The notes: a model not told the origin generated them from the sequence alone. A DNA stretch of 64,000 bases from Variovorax sp. 770b2 (GCF_900115685.1 NZ_FOXJ01000006.1:186001-250000); one strand, 5' to 3'. Numbered from the stretch's first letter, positions 34,466 through 43,843 are shown. Made by a program: numbers and translations.

Positions 34466-35295
34466 CGGCGCACCTCGCGCTGGAAGATGTCGAGGCTGAG
34501 CTTCTTCATCGCAACGAAGCTGTCGCTGCTCAGCGTCTCCAGGGTGCGCGGGCGCGCATCGCCGTAGCGCAGGATCTCCGCCACCTTGGTGGGCCGCTTG
34601 GTCAGCAGCAGCACCTCGTCGGCGAGGTACACGGCCTCTTCGAGGTCGTGCGAGACCAGCAGCATCGTGGTGCCGGTCTGCATGAACACCTCCTGCAGCT
34701 TCTCGCGGATGAAGAGCGTCATCTCGAAGTCGAGCGCGGAGAAGGGCTCGTCGAGAAACAGCACCTCGGGGTTGGGCGCGAGGGCCCGCATGATCGACGC
34801 GGTCTGCTGCTGTCCGCCCGAGAGCTCGTAGGGGAAGCGCTTCAGGTCGAACTTCACGTCGAACGACGCGACCAGCTCCTCCATGCGCCGGTCGACCTCG
34901 GCCTTGCTGCGCCCTTCGAGCTTCAGCGGGTAGGCGATGTTGTCGATGGTGCGCATCCACGGGAACATCGCCTCGCGGTAGTTCTGGAACACGTAGCCGA
35001 TCTTGGTGTCCTTGCGCTGCTTGCCGTCGAACAGGATCTCGCCCGAGTCGATGGGAACGAGCCCCGCGATCATGTTGATGAGCGTGGACTTGCCGCAGCC
35101 GTTGGGGCCGAACACCGAGACGATCTTGTGCTTGGGAATGTCGAGGTCGAAGTTCTCGTACAGCGGCCAGCCCGCGAAGTACTTGGTGAGGCCGCGGATG
35201 GTGATGTGCGTGCCGGCGGGGCCGGGCTTGAACGCCGGCTTGGGCACGTCGGCATACACCGGGCCGTTGATGACGATGTCGGGTGTGACTTTCAT
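34462..35295 (-). CDS. NitT/TauT-type ABC transporter ATPase (operon 2)
   Basis: The nucleotide-binding subunit has 277 residues, with a short N-terminal lead (about 1-30) before the ABC domain. Walker A GPNGCGKST, Q-loop FQNYREAMFPWM, signature LSGGQQQTASI, Walker B VLFLDEPFSALD and switch SHDLEEA are present. ATGA overlaps join it to the permease upstream and the AtzH-like gene downstream. Confidence 0.92.
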   Translation of the reverse strand: MKVTPDIVINGPVYADVPKPAFKPGPAGTHITIRGLTKYFAGWPLYENFDLDIPKHKIVSVFGPNGCGKSTLINMIAGLVPIDSGEILFDGKQRKDTKIGYVFQNYREAMFPWMRTIDNIAYPLKLEGRSKAEVDRRMEELVASFDVKFDLKRFPYELSGGQQQTASIMRALAPNPEVLFLDEPFSALDFEMTLFIREKLQEVFMQTGTTMLLVSHDLEEAVYLADEVLLLTKRPTKVAEILRYGDARPRTLETLSSDSFVAMKKLSLDIFQREVRR

Positions 35296-36125
35296 CTTCC
35301 GCTCCAGTGCACGATGCGGCGCTCGGCGATCAGGAAGAGGATGTTGAGCGCGTAGCCGAGTGCGCCGGCCGCAAGGATCGCCGCGTACATGCTCTTCACG
35401 TTGAGCACCTGCTGCGCGTCGATGATGCGGTGGCCCAGGCCCGTGTCGGAGCCGATGAACATCTCGGCCACGATGACGATCACCAGCGCCATCGACACCG
35501 CCGAGCGCAGGCCGACAAAGCTGGGCTGCAGGCTCTCCCAGATCAGCACGTCCTTGAAGACCTGCCAGCGCGAGGCGCCCATGACCTTGGCCGCCATCAC
35601 GCGCTGCTTCCTGGCATTGATGACACCGTAGGCGCTGTTGAACACCACGATGAGGAGAGCGCCGAAGGCCGCGATGGCGATCTTGTTGACGTCGCTCACG
35701 CCGAAGATCAGCAGGAACAGCGGAATGAGCGCGGACGACGGCGTCGAGCGGAAGAAGTCGATCAGGAACTCCACGCTGCGGTACGCCTTCTCGTTGCTGC
35801 CGAGCAGCACGCCCAAAGGCACGCCGACCACCGCCGCGATGAGAAAGGCCTGCAGCGTGCGCCACACCGTCATCGCGAAATCGGTGAGCAGCGGTCCGCC
35901 CGCCAGGCCCGTGATCAGCGCCGCGATGGTGTCGGCCGGCGTGGGCAGCAGGATGGGCTTGATGAAGCCCAGGCGCACCACCAGGTCCCACACGATGAAC
36001 AGGACGACCGGGCCGATGAAGGGCAGCAGGCGGTCGCGCAGCGGCGGCTTGGGCGCGGCAGCGTTGAGGCTGGCCGGCGGTGTCCACGGCGCGGCCGTGG
36101 TCGTGCTTGCGTCGGCCATGGTCAT
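35292..36125 (-). CDS. NitT/TauT-type ABC transporter permease (operon 2)
   Basis: The inner-membrane permease has 277 residues with a Pro/Ala-rich cytoplasmic N-terminus and about six membrane segments. The EAA-type loop KVMGASRWQVFKDVLIWESL lies near residues 178-197. The start at 36125 overlaps the binding-protein stop (ATGA). Works with the ATPase at 34462-35295. Confidence 0.9.
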   Translation of the reverse strand: MTMADASTTTAAPWTPPASLNAAAPKPPLRDRLLPFIGPVVLFIVWDLVVRLGFIKPILLPTPADTIAALITGLAGGPLLTDFAMTVWRTLQAFLIAAVVGVPLGVLLGSNEKAYRSVEFLIDFFRSTPSSALIPLFLLIFGVSDVNKIAIAAFGALLIVVFNSAYGVINARKQRVMAAKVMGASRWQVFKDVLIWESLQPSFVGLRSAVSMALVIVIVAEMFIGSDTGLGHRIIDAQQVLNVKSMYAAILAAGALGYALNILFLIAERRIVHWSGR

Positions 36126-37120
36126 GCCTTGTAGAGCAGGCCGTCCACCAGCACCTTCTTCTCGAAGATGCCTTTCTCGGTGAACAGGTCGTAGAACTTC
36201 TGGAAGTACGCAACGTCGCTCGGCTTGAACTCGTTGTAGAGCATGTAAGACGCGAGCGGCACTTCGGCGGTGAGCTTGCCTTCGATGGCGGTGTAGCCCT
36301 TCATGTGCTGGCGCGCATCGTCGGGCTTGGTGCGCACCAGTTCCACGCCGCGTGCGTAGGCGGCGATGTATTTTTTCGCGACCTCGGGGCTCTTCTTGAT
36401 GAACTCGGTGGTGAGGCTGGCCGCGCCGCCGTGCCACGGCGCCATCGGGTCGCCGAGGATGTACTTCGCCACGACGCCGGCCTCGATCACGCGCGTGGTG
36501 CCGTTCATGCGGCCGACGGTGCCGGTGGGCTCCAGCGTGTAGCAGGCATCGACCTGGCCCGCGACCAGCGCGGCCACGTGCTGGCCGATGGGCAGCTCGC
36601 TCACGACCGCGCCCTTGGCGCCCGCGCGCTCCAGCATGGTCTTGCACAGCGTGACGTTCTGGATGCCGGGGCCCGAGGCGACCTTCTTTCCGGCCAGCTC
36701 GGCCATGGTCTTGATGGGGCTGTCCTTGCCGACGATGAATTCGTCGAGCACGAACTTGGCGTTGCTCGGGTTGGTGCAGAAGATCTTGAAGAGGCCCGGC
36801 TGCGCGATCTCGCCGATGGCGAGGTTGGCCGAGCCGGTGCCGTTGGCGCTGCCGTCGCAGCGGCCCGCGAGCATGGCCTCCATCACCTGCTGCGCGCCGG
36901 CGAACTTGAGCGGCTCCACGTCGAGCCCCGCTTCCTTGAAGTAGCCGCGATCCACCGCCGCGAAGAACGGCAGGCCCGCGGCCACGGGCCAGAAGCCGAT
37001 GCGCAGCTTGGGCGCGGCCTGCGCACGCACGATGGCGGGCGCGGCCAGCACGGCGAGGCCCGCGGCGCCCGCTTGCAGCAACTGGCGGCGCGATGCCGCG
37101 GATTTATCGAGGGTGCTCAT
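36122..37120 (-). CDS. NitT/TauT-type ABC substrate-binding protein (operon 2)
   Basis: The periplasmic receptor has 332 residues with a Tat-like signal (SRRQLLQAGAAGLAVLAAPAIVRAQ), then an SsuA/TauA-type domain starting KLRIGFWPVAAGLPFFAAVDRGYF. It is not a close copy of the two operon 1 receptors. It lies 23 bp downstream of allophanate hydrolase, so probable ligands are cyanurate, biuret or another urea-type compound (inferred). Confidence 0.9.
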   Translation of the reverse strand: MSTLDKSAASRRQLLQAGAAGLAVLAAPAIVRAQAAPKLRIGFWPVAAGLPFFAAVDRGYFKEAGLDVEPLKFAGAQQVMEAMLAGRCDGSANGTGSANLAIGEIAQPGLFKIFCTNPSNAKFVLDEFIVGKDSPIKTMAELAGKKVASGPGIQNVTLCKTMLERAGAKGAVVSELPIGQHVAALVAGQVDACYTLEPTGTVGRMNGTTRVIEAGVVAKYILGDPMAPWHGGAASLTTEFIKKSPEVAKKYIAAYARGVELVRTKPDDARQHMKGYTAIEGKLTAEVPLASYMLYNEFKPSDVAYFQKFYDLFTEKGIFEKKVLVDGLLYKA

Positions 37121-37143
37121 CGGAACTCCTGGATCGGTTGGAA

Positions 37144-38862
37144 TCAGTTGGAAGTGGTCGGGGCGCGGCTCGCGACATAGGCACGCCAGCCGCCGTGATG
37201 GGTGACGTCCTGCGCGCCGGCCAGTGCATGTCCCTCGCAGATGAAGCCGTTCACCCAGCTGCCGTCGGCCAGCTCGACGCTGCCCAGGCCGAGCGGTGGC
37301 GGGATCAATGCGAGAAAGCTGCCGACCTGCGCGATGGGCATGGCCCACACCTCGAGCGCGATGGCGCCGCCGCCTTCCGCATTGCGCTGCAGGCCGGGCT
37401 TGGGCGGCGTGGTGCCGGGCAATGCGAAAAGGCGGTAGGCGGGCGATGTGGTGGTGGTGCGCAGCAGCGTGGCGCCGCGCTCGGTGAGCTGGCCGTTGAG
37501 CGGCATGCCCGAGAGGTGCGCGCCGACCACCGCGATGGGCAACGTCTGCGGCGCCGGTGCCGCAAGACCCGGCACGGGGCGCGGCGCAGGCAGCGGCTGG
37601 CCGGTCGCGCCCTGCGAAAGACCGGTCGCGTGGTGGTAGCGCTGGCCCAGGTCGGCCAGCGCGAGATCGCTGCCGCTCGGGCCGATCAGCGTGATGCCGA
37701 ACGGCAGGCCGTCCGCGCGCAGGCTGCTGGGCACCGAGAGCGCCGCGTAGTCCAGCAGGTTGACGAAGTTGGTGTATGCCCCGAGGTTGCGGTTGAGCAC
37801 GACCGGGTCGGCGCGCATCTGCTCGCGCGTGTAGTGCGTGGGCGCGGTGGGCACGAGCAGCACGTCGATGCCGCGCCACATCGGTTCGACCTGTTGCGCG
37901 ATCGCGCGCAGTTGCGTCTGGGCCTCGAACACATCGGCGGCGGTGTAGCCCCTGCCGCTCGCGAGGATGCTGCGCACCGGCTCGATCACTTCGTCGGCAT
38001 GGGCATCGAAGAACGCGCGCACCGCGGCGTAGCGCTCGGCGACCAGGGCGCTTTCATAGAGCAGCGCAGCGGCTTCAGCGAGCGGTGCGTAGGGAATGGT
38101 GACGGCCGTGCCGCCCAGCGCCACGAGCTTCGCCTGCGCATCGCGGAAGGCTTCTTCGGCTGCGGCGTCGCCGAAGAAGCTCAGCGTATCGGGCACGCCG
38201 AAGCAGAAGCGCGCGGGCAGCGGCCTGCGGCGCATCGCGATGTCGCGCGAATACGGGTCGCGCGGGTCGTGACCGGCGGCGGCCAGCATCACGTCGACGG
38301 CCAGCGCGACGGTGCGCGCGAAGATGGAGACGCAGTCCGCGCTCTGCGCTGCCGGCACCACGCCGAAGGTGCTGAGCAGCCCGCGCGAGGGCTTGAGGCC
38401 CACGATGTTGTTGAGCCCGGCGGGCACGCGGCCCGAGCCGGCGGTGTCGGTGCCGAGGGCGAAATCGACCTCTCCCGCGGCCACCACATAAGCCGAACCG
38501 GAGCTGGAGCCGCCCGAGACGTAGCGCGCATCGAAGGCGTTGGGCACTTCGCCATAGGGCGAGCGCGTGCCGTTCAGGCCGCAGGCGAACTGGTCCAGGT
38601 TGGTCTTGCCGACCAGCGATGCACCGGCTTCGAGCAGCCGCTGCACCACGGCTGCGTGTGCCGTGGGCCGGCGGTCGAAGGCCGGGCAGGCGGCGGTGGT
38701 GGGCACGCCGGCCACGTCGATGTTGTCCTTGACCGCGAAACGCAGGCCGGCCAGCGGCAGGGTCACGCCCGGGGTGTCGGCGGTTTCGGCACCGGCCACG
38801 GGGGCGGCGAATTTCGCGATCCAGGCAGCGGCGGTCAGCGGGTCGGGTTCATGCACCATCAT
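37144..38862 (-). CDS. atzF: Allophanate hydrolase (amidase-signature, AtzF type)
   Basis: This enzyme hydrolyses allophanate to ammonia and CO2, the last step of biuret/cyanurate breakdown. The 572-residue protein has an amidase-signature domain (about 1-440) with Lys45 (FAVKDNIDVAG), Ser119 (SGGSSSGSA) and Ser143 (GTDTAGSGR); the residue spacing (74 and 24) equals that of Pseudomonas sp. ADP AtzF. A C-terminal AtzF domain (about 450-572, with VGAHLSGMPLNGQL and GWRAYVASR) follows. I choose ATG 38862 (MMVHEPDPLTAA; 38859 is equivalent); the longer open frame to 38901 would run across a palindromic operator. No biotin-dependent urea carboxylase gene is nearby, fitting the biuret route. Confidence 0.93.
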   Translation of the reverse strand: MMVHEPDPLTAAAWIAKFAAPVAGAETADTPGVTLPLAGLRFAVKDNIDVAGVPTTAACPAFDRRPTAHAAVVQRLLEAGASLVGKTNLDQFACGLNGTRSPYGEVPNAFDARYVSGGSSSGSAYVVAAGEVDFALGTDTAGSGRVPAGLNNIVGLKPSRGLLSTFGVVPAAQSADCVSIFARTVALAVDVMLAAAGHDPRDPYSRDIAMRRRPLPARFCFGVPDTLSFFGDAAAEEAFRDAQAKLVALGGTAVTIPYAPLAEAAALLYESALVAERYAAVRAFFDAHADEVIEPVRSILASGRGYTAADVFEAQTQLRAIAQQVEPMWRGIDVLLVPTAPTHYTREQMRADPVVLNRNLGAYTNFVNLLDYAALSVPSSLRADGLPFGITLIGPSGSDLALADLGQRYHHATGLSQGATGQPLPAPRPVPGLAAPAPQTLPIAVVGAHLSGMPLNGQLTERGATLLRTTTTSPAYRLFALPGTTPPKPGLQRNAEGGGAIALEVWAMPIAQVGSFLALIPPPLGLGSVELADGSWVNGFICEGHALAGAQDVTHHGGWRAYVASRAPTTSN

Positions 38863-38873
38863 CAGGCATCCAA

Positions 38874-38887
38874 ACTTGTGTACAAGT
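38874..38887. promoter_or_regulatory. ACTTGT-gt-ACAAGT dyad, candidate GntR (FCD) operator of operon 2
   Basis: A perfect 6-bp inverted repeat with a 2-bp centre lies 11 bp upstream of the atzF start. The TTGTnnACAA core is the type of site bound by FadR/FCD-class GntR regulators, and such a regulator is encoded as the last gene of this operon (26164-26949). I saw no second copy elsewhere by eye. Confidence 0.65.
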
Positions 38888-38953
38888 CGAGATGCAAGCA
38901 ATGTGCCAGCCGGAACGAGGGCTGGGATGCAGACCGGGGTTGGGAGATTTGCG

Positions 38954-39062
38954 CCCTCTCCCCTTGAGGGACGGTGGAGTGAGGGCGGGGTGCCGCCGAT
39001 GGGGCGCTGCCCTCAGGTGAAGGCCGCTGCCCTCACCCCCCTCCTCTGCCCAAGGGAGAGGG
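38954..39062. repeat. Palindromic intergenic repeat (REP/MITE-like), copy 2
   Basis: This element begins CCCTCTCCCCTTGAGGG and ends CCCAAGGGAGAGGG, with inner GTGAGGG (38979 region) facing CCCTCAC (39030 region). Ends and layout match the element at 1143-1250. It fills most of the gap between atzF and the M48 peptidase gene. Confidence 0.7.
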
Positions 39063-39083
39063 AGTCCTGCAAGGGCGCCGGCC

Positions 39084-39938
39084 TCAGCTTCGCTTGGCGT
39101 TGCGGTAAAGGCTCTCGACCTTGGGGATGTTCGCTTCGAGCTTGGCGATCCGGTCCGTTCCGCTCGGGTGCGTCGACAGGAAGCTCAACCCGCCCTGGTT
39201 CTTCGAGGCGGTCGCCATCTTGTTCCAGAGCGACACCGAGGCCTTCGGGTCGTAGCCCGCGCGTGCCGCGAGTTCGAGCCCCACGAGATCGGCCTCCGTC
39301 TCGTCGCCGCGGCTGAACTTGAGCGTGATGAGCTGCGTGCCGGCACGCGCCGCAAGATCGCCCACCTGGCCGAGGCCGAGCAGTTGCGCGCCGATGGACA
39401 GCGCCGCGCCGGTGCCGGCGCTCTTGGCCATGCGAGCGCGGGCGTGCTCGCGCAGCGCGTGGGCCATCTCGTGGCCCATCACCATCGCGACCTCGTCGTC
39501 GCTCAGCTTGAGTTGCTCCAGGATGCCGGTGAAGAAGGCGATCTTGCCGCCGGGCATGCAGAAGGCGTTGATCTGCTTGCTGCCGATCAGGTTGACCTCC
39601 CACTTCCATTCGCGCGCCCGGGTGTTCCAGGGCGTGGCGAAGGGAATGAGCCGCTGCGCGATGGCGCGCAGCCGCTGCAGTTGCGCGTTGTTGTCGCCGG
39701 CCAGCGCATTCTTGGCGCGGGCCTGCGCGAGCAGCTGGCCGTACTGCTGGACGCCGGCCGCCTCGATCTTGTCCGCCGGCACGAGGTTGCGCGCCACCGA
39801 GGCGTTGCCCACGTTGACCTGCGAAAGCGCCGGCCGGCTGAAGGCCACGCCGGCAGCGATCAACAGGAAGGCCCTGCGCAACTGCCAGGGCGAGGCAGGG
39901 GAAGTGGCGGAAATGGGGCGATCGCAGCGTGTGCACAT
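39084..39938 (-). CDS. M48-family metalloprotease (exported)
   Basis: The zinc protease has 284 residues with an N-terminal signal/anchor (about 20-38). The zinc motif HEMAH is at 156-160 and the third ligand Glu lies in RGDETEADLVGLEL (about 207-220). A C-terminal segment with STHPSGTDRIAKLEANIP is typical of the periplasmic M48 group (LoiP/BepA-like). It probably acts in envelope quality control. It stands alone, divergent from the MFS gene by about 77 bp. Confidence 0.9.
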   Translation of the reverse strand: MCTRCDRPISATSPASPWQLRRAFLLIAAGVAFSRPALSQVNVGNASVARNLVPADKIEAAGVQQYGQLLAQARAKNALAGDNNAQLQRLRAIAQRLIPFATPWNTRAREWKWEVNLIGSKQINAFCMPGGKIAFFTGILEQLKLSDDEVAMVMGHEMAHALREHARARMAKSAGTGAALSIGAQLLGLGQVGDLAARAGTQLITLKFSRGDETEADLVGLELAARAGYDPKASVSLWNKMATASKNQGGLSFLSTHPSGTDRIAKLEANIPKVESLYRNAKRS

Positions 39939-40015
39939 GGGGGCGGATCATAGGAACAAATGAAGACAAACGGGCAGGCGGGTTCCCGCAGCGGCTCATG
40001 GACAATCCGGGGTTC

Positions 40016-41638
40016 ATGTCCGCCCCGCCGCTCGAAACCCCCACCGCCCCTTCACCGCCCTGGCGCGACGTCCTGAAGGTCTACCTCGAGCCGGCCACGC
40101 TGCGCATGCTGGCGCTGGGCTTCTCGGCCGGGCTGCCGCTGCTGCTGGTGCTGGGCACCCTGAGTTTTCGCCTGCGCGAAGCCGGCGTGGACCGCACCAC
40201 CATCGGCTACCTGAGCTGGGTGGGCCTGGCCTATGGCTTCAAGTGGGTCTGGGCGCCGCTGGTCGACCGCCTGCCGCTGCCGCCGCTGACCACGCTGCTG
40301 GGGCGGCGCCGCGGCTGGCTGCTGCTGGCCCAATGCATGGTGATCGCGGGGCTGGTCGGCATGGCGCTGAACGATCCGCGCCAGGGGCTCACGCCGCTGG
40401 TCTGGTGCGCGCTGCTGGCGGCCTTCGGCTCGGCCACGCAGGACATCGCGCTGGACGCCTTTCGCATCGAATCGGCCGAGACGCGCAAGCAAGCCGCGCT
40501 CGCCGCCGCCTACCAGACGGGCTACCGCCTCGCGATGATCTGGGCCGGCGCCGGCGTGCTGTGGGTCGCGGCCTGGGCCGAGGTGGCGCCCGCCATTGCC
40601 GCGAGCGCCGCGAGTGGCGCGGCCGTCTACCAGAACGGCGCCTGGAAAACGGCCTACCTGGTGATGGCCGCCTCGATGGGCGTGGGCGTGCTCACGGTGC
40701 TGCTGTCGGCCGAGCCCGCGCCGAACGAGGGCCGGCATTCCGCCGCGCAGATCGCCGCCAGCCGGGCGCTGTTCTCGACCACCGGCGTGCCGGTGTACGG
40801 CGTGCTGATGTTCATCGGCACCTTCCTCTTCGTGGGCCTGTTCCAGCTGCGGCGGGCGGACACCGGGCTCCTGTTCTTCCTGGGCACGGTGTTCTTTCCG
40901 GTGCTGGCGCTCTACGTGCTGCTGATGCTGTGGGTCGCCCGCAAGGGCCTGCGCGTGCCCGCCCCTTCGCAGCTGGTGCCCTTCGCGGCATGGATCGACA
41001 AGGCCTTCTACGACCCCTTTGCCGACTTCATCCGCCGCTACAAGTGGCAGGCCGCGCTGATCCTGGCGCTGATCGCCATCTACCGCATCAGCGACGTGGT
41101 GATGGGCATCATGGCCAATCCGTTCTACGTGGACATGGGCTTCACCAAGGACGAGGTGGCCACCGTCAGCAAGATCTACGGCGTGGTCATGACGCTGGCC
41201 GGCGCCTTCGTGGGCGGCGTGCTGTCGATGCGCCTGGGCGTGATGCGCGTGCTGATGCTGGGCGCGGTGCTCAGCGCCGCGAGCAACCTGCTGTTCGCCT
41301 GGCTGGCCTCGCGCGGGCACGACCTCACGGCGCTCATCGCGGTGGTCTCGGCCGACAACCTGGCCGGCGGCATCGCCTCGGCGGCCTTCATCGCCTACCT
41401 GTCGAGCCTCACCAACATCAGCTACTCGGCCACGCAGTACGCCCTGTTCAGTTCGCTGATGCTGCTGCTGCCCAAGTTCATCGCCGGCTACTCGGGTGCC
41501 TTCGTCGATGCCTACGGCTACAGCCAGTTCTTCACCAGCACCGCGCTGCTGGGGGTGCCCGTGCTGGTGCTGGTGGCGCTGGCCTCGCGCTTCGCGGCGA
41601 CGGCAACCGCGACCACAGGCGCCGCCGACCGTCAATAG
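40016..41638 (+). CDS. AmpG-like MFS permease (muropeptide transporter family)
   Basis: The 540-residue, 12-14-segment membrane protein is of the AmpG type (GFSAGLPLLLVLGTLSFRLREAGVDRTTIGYLSWVGLAYGFKWVWAPLVDR split over residues 24-80). AmpG relatives import GlcNAc-anhydro-muropeptides for cell-wall recycling. An in-frame ATG at 39998 is possible, but the intervening GACAAT looks more like promoter sequence, so I prefer 40016 (MSAPPLETP). It is divergent from the protease gene. Confidence 0.88.
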   Translation: MSAPPLETPTAPSPPWRDVLKVYLEPATLRMLALGFSAGLPLLLVLGTLSFRLREAGVDRTTIGYLSWVGLAYGFKWVWAPLVDRLPLPPLTTLLGRRRGWLLLAQCMVIAGLVGMALNDPRQGLTPLVWCALLAAFGSATQDIALDAFRIESAETRKQAALAAAYQTGYRLAMIWAGAGVLWVAAWAEVAPAIAASAASGAAVYQNGAWKTAYLVMAASMGVGVLTVLLSAEPAPNEGRHSAAQIAASRALFSTTGVPVYGVLMFIGTFLFVGLFQLRRADTGLLFFLGTVFFPVLALYVLLMLWVARKGLRVPAPSQLVPFAAWIDKAFYDPFADFIRRYKWQAALILALIAIYRISDVVMGIMANPFYVDMGFTKDEVATVSKIYGVVMTLAGAFVGGVLSMRLGVMRVLMLGAVLSAASNLLFAWLASRGHDLTALIAVVSADNLAGGIASAAFIAYLSSLTNISYSATQYALFSSLMLLLPKFIAGYSGAFVDAYGYSQFFTSTALLGVPVLVLVALASRFAATATATTGAADRQ

Positions 41639-41784
41639 GGCCCTGGCCCTAGGCTGCATCTATGGGAAACAGCCGACGCTGAGCAGCGCGCACTGCTGGT
41701 AGGCTGCGTGACGTTCATTGCGTGAAAATTACGCCTGTCGTCACACCGACGTTCTTCCGCTTGCCGCCAGCCCCAAGATTCATC

Positions 41785-42993
41785 GTGCTCTCCCGTATTT
41801 CTCCCCTACAGATCAGTGCCTACACGGCCACCTCGGCCGTCGGCGTCGGCAAGACGTCGCTCGCCGAAGCGCTCGAACAATCACGCAGCGGCCTGCGCGC
41901 CAACGATTTCGGCGATGCGCCGCTGCCCACGTGGATCGGCCGCGTCGACGGGCTTGAGGACATCCGCCTGCCCGAGGCCCTGGCCTCGTGGGACTGCCGC
42001 AACAACCGGCTGGCCTGGCTGGGCCTGCAGGCCGATGGCTTCATCGAAGCGGTGGCTGCGGCGCGCGAGAAGTACGGCGCCTCGCGCGTCGCGCTGATCC
42101 TGGGCACCTCGACCTCCAGCATCGGCGAGACCGAGCTGGCCTACACGCAGCTGGATGCGGGCGGCATGTTCCCGCAGGACCAGCGCCGCGCCGAAGTGCA
42201 CACGCCCCATTCGCTGGCGATGTTCGTGCAGCAGTTGCTGGGCCTGGAAGGGCCGAGCGAGACGATCTCGACCGCCTGCTCCTCGAGCGCCAAGGTGTTC
42301 GCCTCGGCCGAGCGGCTGATCCGCCTGGGCCTGGCCGACGCGGCCGTGGTGGGCGGGGCGGACACGCTCTGCGGCAGTGTGCTGTTCGGCTTCAACTCGC
42401 TGGAGCTGGTGTCCAAGGAGCCCTGTCGTCCGTTCGACGCCGGCCGCAACGGCATCAGCCTGGGCGAGGCGGCGGGCTTCGCGCTGGTCGAGCGCGTGCA
42501 GACCGGCGCCGATGCATCGGCGCTGCACCTCCTGGGCTATGGCGAGGCGAGCGACGCGCACCACATGTCGACCCCGCACCCCGAGGGCCTGGGCGCCGAG
42601 CGCGCGCTCGATGAGGCGCTGGCCCGCGCGGGCCTCGCCCCCGAGGCCATCGACTACATCAACATGCACGGCACGGCGAGCCAGAAGAACGACGAAGTCG
42701 AAGGCGCGCTGGTGGCGCGCCGCTTCCCGGCCACGACGCATGCCAGTTCGACCAAGGGCTTCATGGGCCACACGCTGGGCGCCGCGGGCATCGTCGAGGC
42801 GGTGATCAGCCTGCTGGCGATCGAGCGCGGCCTGAAGCCCGGCACGGTCAACACGCGCACGATCGACGAAGGGTTCGGTCCGCAGATCAAGCTGGCGCCC
42901 GCACGCGGCGAGGTGCGCTACGCGCTCTCCAACTCCTTCGGCTTCGGCGGCAACAACTGCTCGCTGGTGTTCGGCAAGGCGGAGGCGGCATGA
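41785..42993 (+). CDS. Beta-ketoacyl synthase (FabF-like, aryl-polyene/DAR-type)
   Basis: The 402-residue condensing enzyme has the Cys-His-His triad Cys165 (STACSSSAK), His295 (INMHGTASQ) and His329 (GFMGHTLGAAG), plus Lys324. I prefer the GTG at 41785 (MLSRISPLQISAYTATSAVG), matching family N-termini; GTG 41722 would add a 21-residue unlike segment. It overlaps the chain-length-factor gene by 4 bp. The sequence recalls the ketosynthases of aryl-polyene or dialkylresorcinol clusters rather than primary FabF, but no ACP, dehydratase or ketoreductase gene is in the window. Confidence 0.85.
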   Translation: MLSRISPLQISAYTATSAVGVGKTSLAEALEQSRSGLRANDFGDAPLPTWIGRVDGLEDIRLPEALASWDCRNNRLAWLGLQADGFIEAVAAAREKYGASRVALILGTSTSSIGETELAYTQLDAGGMFPQDQRRAEVHTPHSLAMFVQQLLGLEGPSETISTACSSSAKVFASAERLIRLGLADAAVVGGADTLCGSVLFGFNSLELVSKEPCRPFDAGRNGISLGEAAGFALVERVQTGADASALHLLGYGEASDAHHMSTPHPEGLGAERALDEALARAGLAPEAIDYINMHGTASQKNDEVEGALVARRFPATTHASSTKGFMGHTLGAAGIVEAVISLLAIERGLKPGTVNTRTIDEGFGPQIKLAPARGEVRYALSNSFGFGGNNCSLVFGKAEAA

Positions 42994-43835
42994 GCGCCAC
43001 CGCAACGCCCCCGACCCTCTACATCGAAGGCCCCGCCTTCTGGACGCCGACGCTCCCCGGCTGGGACGCCGCGCGCGCGGCCTTCCGCGGTGAGGGCACG
43101 CTGATCGATCCGCCGGCCAGGCGCCCGTCGCCGCAGGTGCTGGCCCCGGCCGAACGCCGTCGCGCGCCCGACACCGTGGCACTGGCGCTGGAAGTGGCGG
43201 CCGCCGCGATGGCAGCCTCTGGCCGCAATGCGGCCGACGTGCCCTGCGTGTTCGTCTCGGCGCACGGGGACCTCTCGATCAACGACTACATGTGCAGCAC
43301 GCTCGCGACCGACCCCACGGTGCTGTCGCCCACGCGTTTTCACAACTCGGTGCACAACGCCGCCGTGGGCTACTGGACCATCGGCACGGGCTGCATGGCG
43401 GCCAGCAATTCGGTCTCGGCCTTCGAGCACAGCTTTGCGACCGGCCTGCTCGAGGCGGCCGTGCAGTGCGCGGCCGACCAGAGCCCGGTGCTGCTGGTGG
43501 GTTACGACACGCCCACGGTCGGCCCGCTGACCTCGGTGACCGACAGCCGCGGGCTGCTGGCGGTGGCGATGGTGATCGCGCCGGAGCGCAGCGAGCGCAC
43601 CGTCGCCGCGCTGGAGTGGTCGCTGGCCGCTAATACTGGTGATGCGGCCTCCACCTACACGGCGCCGCGCTCGGAGGCGGCAAAGTCGCTCTGCGGCATC
43701 AACCCGATGGCGCAGGCGCTCGGCCTTTTCGAGGCGCTCGCGCACCTGGACGACGGCGCGGGCCCGCCGGTCGGGTTGGCGCTCTCACCCACCCTGTCAT
43801 TGCGGCTGCAGCTGCGGCCTCCTCCCAAGGACTGA
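42990..43835 (+). CDS. Ketosynthase chain-length-factor-like protein (Ketoacyl-synt_2 domain)
   Basis: The 281-residue protein is a shortened ketosynthase-like partner. It keeps AHGDLSINDYMCSTLATDPTVLSPTRFHNSVHNA-type sequence (about 88-122, in pieces) and GTGCMAASNSVSAFE. The family is annotated as beta-ketoacyl synthase chain length factor in aryl-polyene gene clusters. The ATG overlaps the ketosynthase stop (ATGA), indicating a heterodimer made in equal amounts. The next gene starts 8 bp after its stop. Confidence 0.82.
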   Translation: MSATATPPTLYIEGPAFWTPTLPGWDAARAAFRGEGTLIDPPARRPSPQVLAPAERRRAPDTVALALEVAAAAMAASGRNAADVPCVFVSAHGDLSINDYMCSTLATDPTVLSPTRFHNSVHNAAVGYWTIGTGCMAASNSVSAFEHSFATGLLEAAVQCAADQSPVLLVGYDTPTVGPLTSVTDSRGLLAVAMVIAPERSERTVAALEWSLAANTGDAASTYTAPRSEAAKSLCGINPMAQALGLFEALAHLDDGAGPPVGLALSPTLSLRLQLRPPPKD

Positions 43836-43843
43836 CACACACC

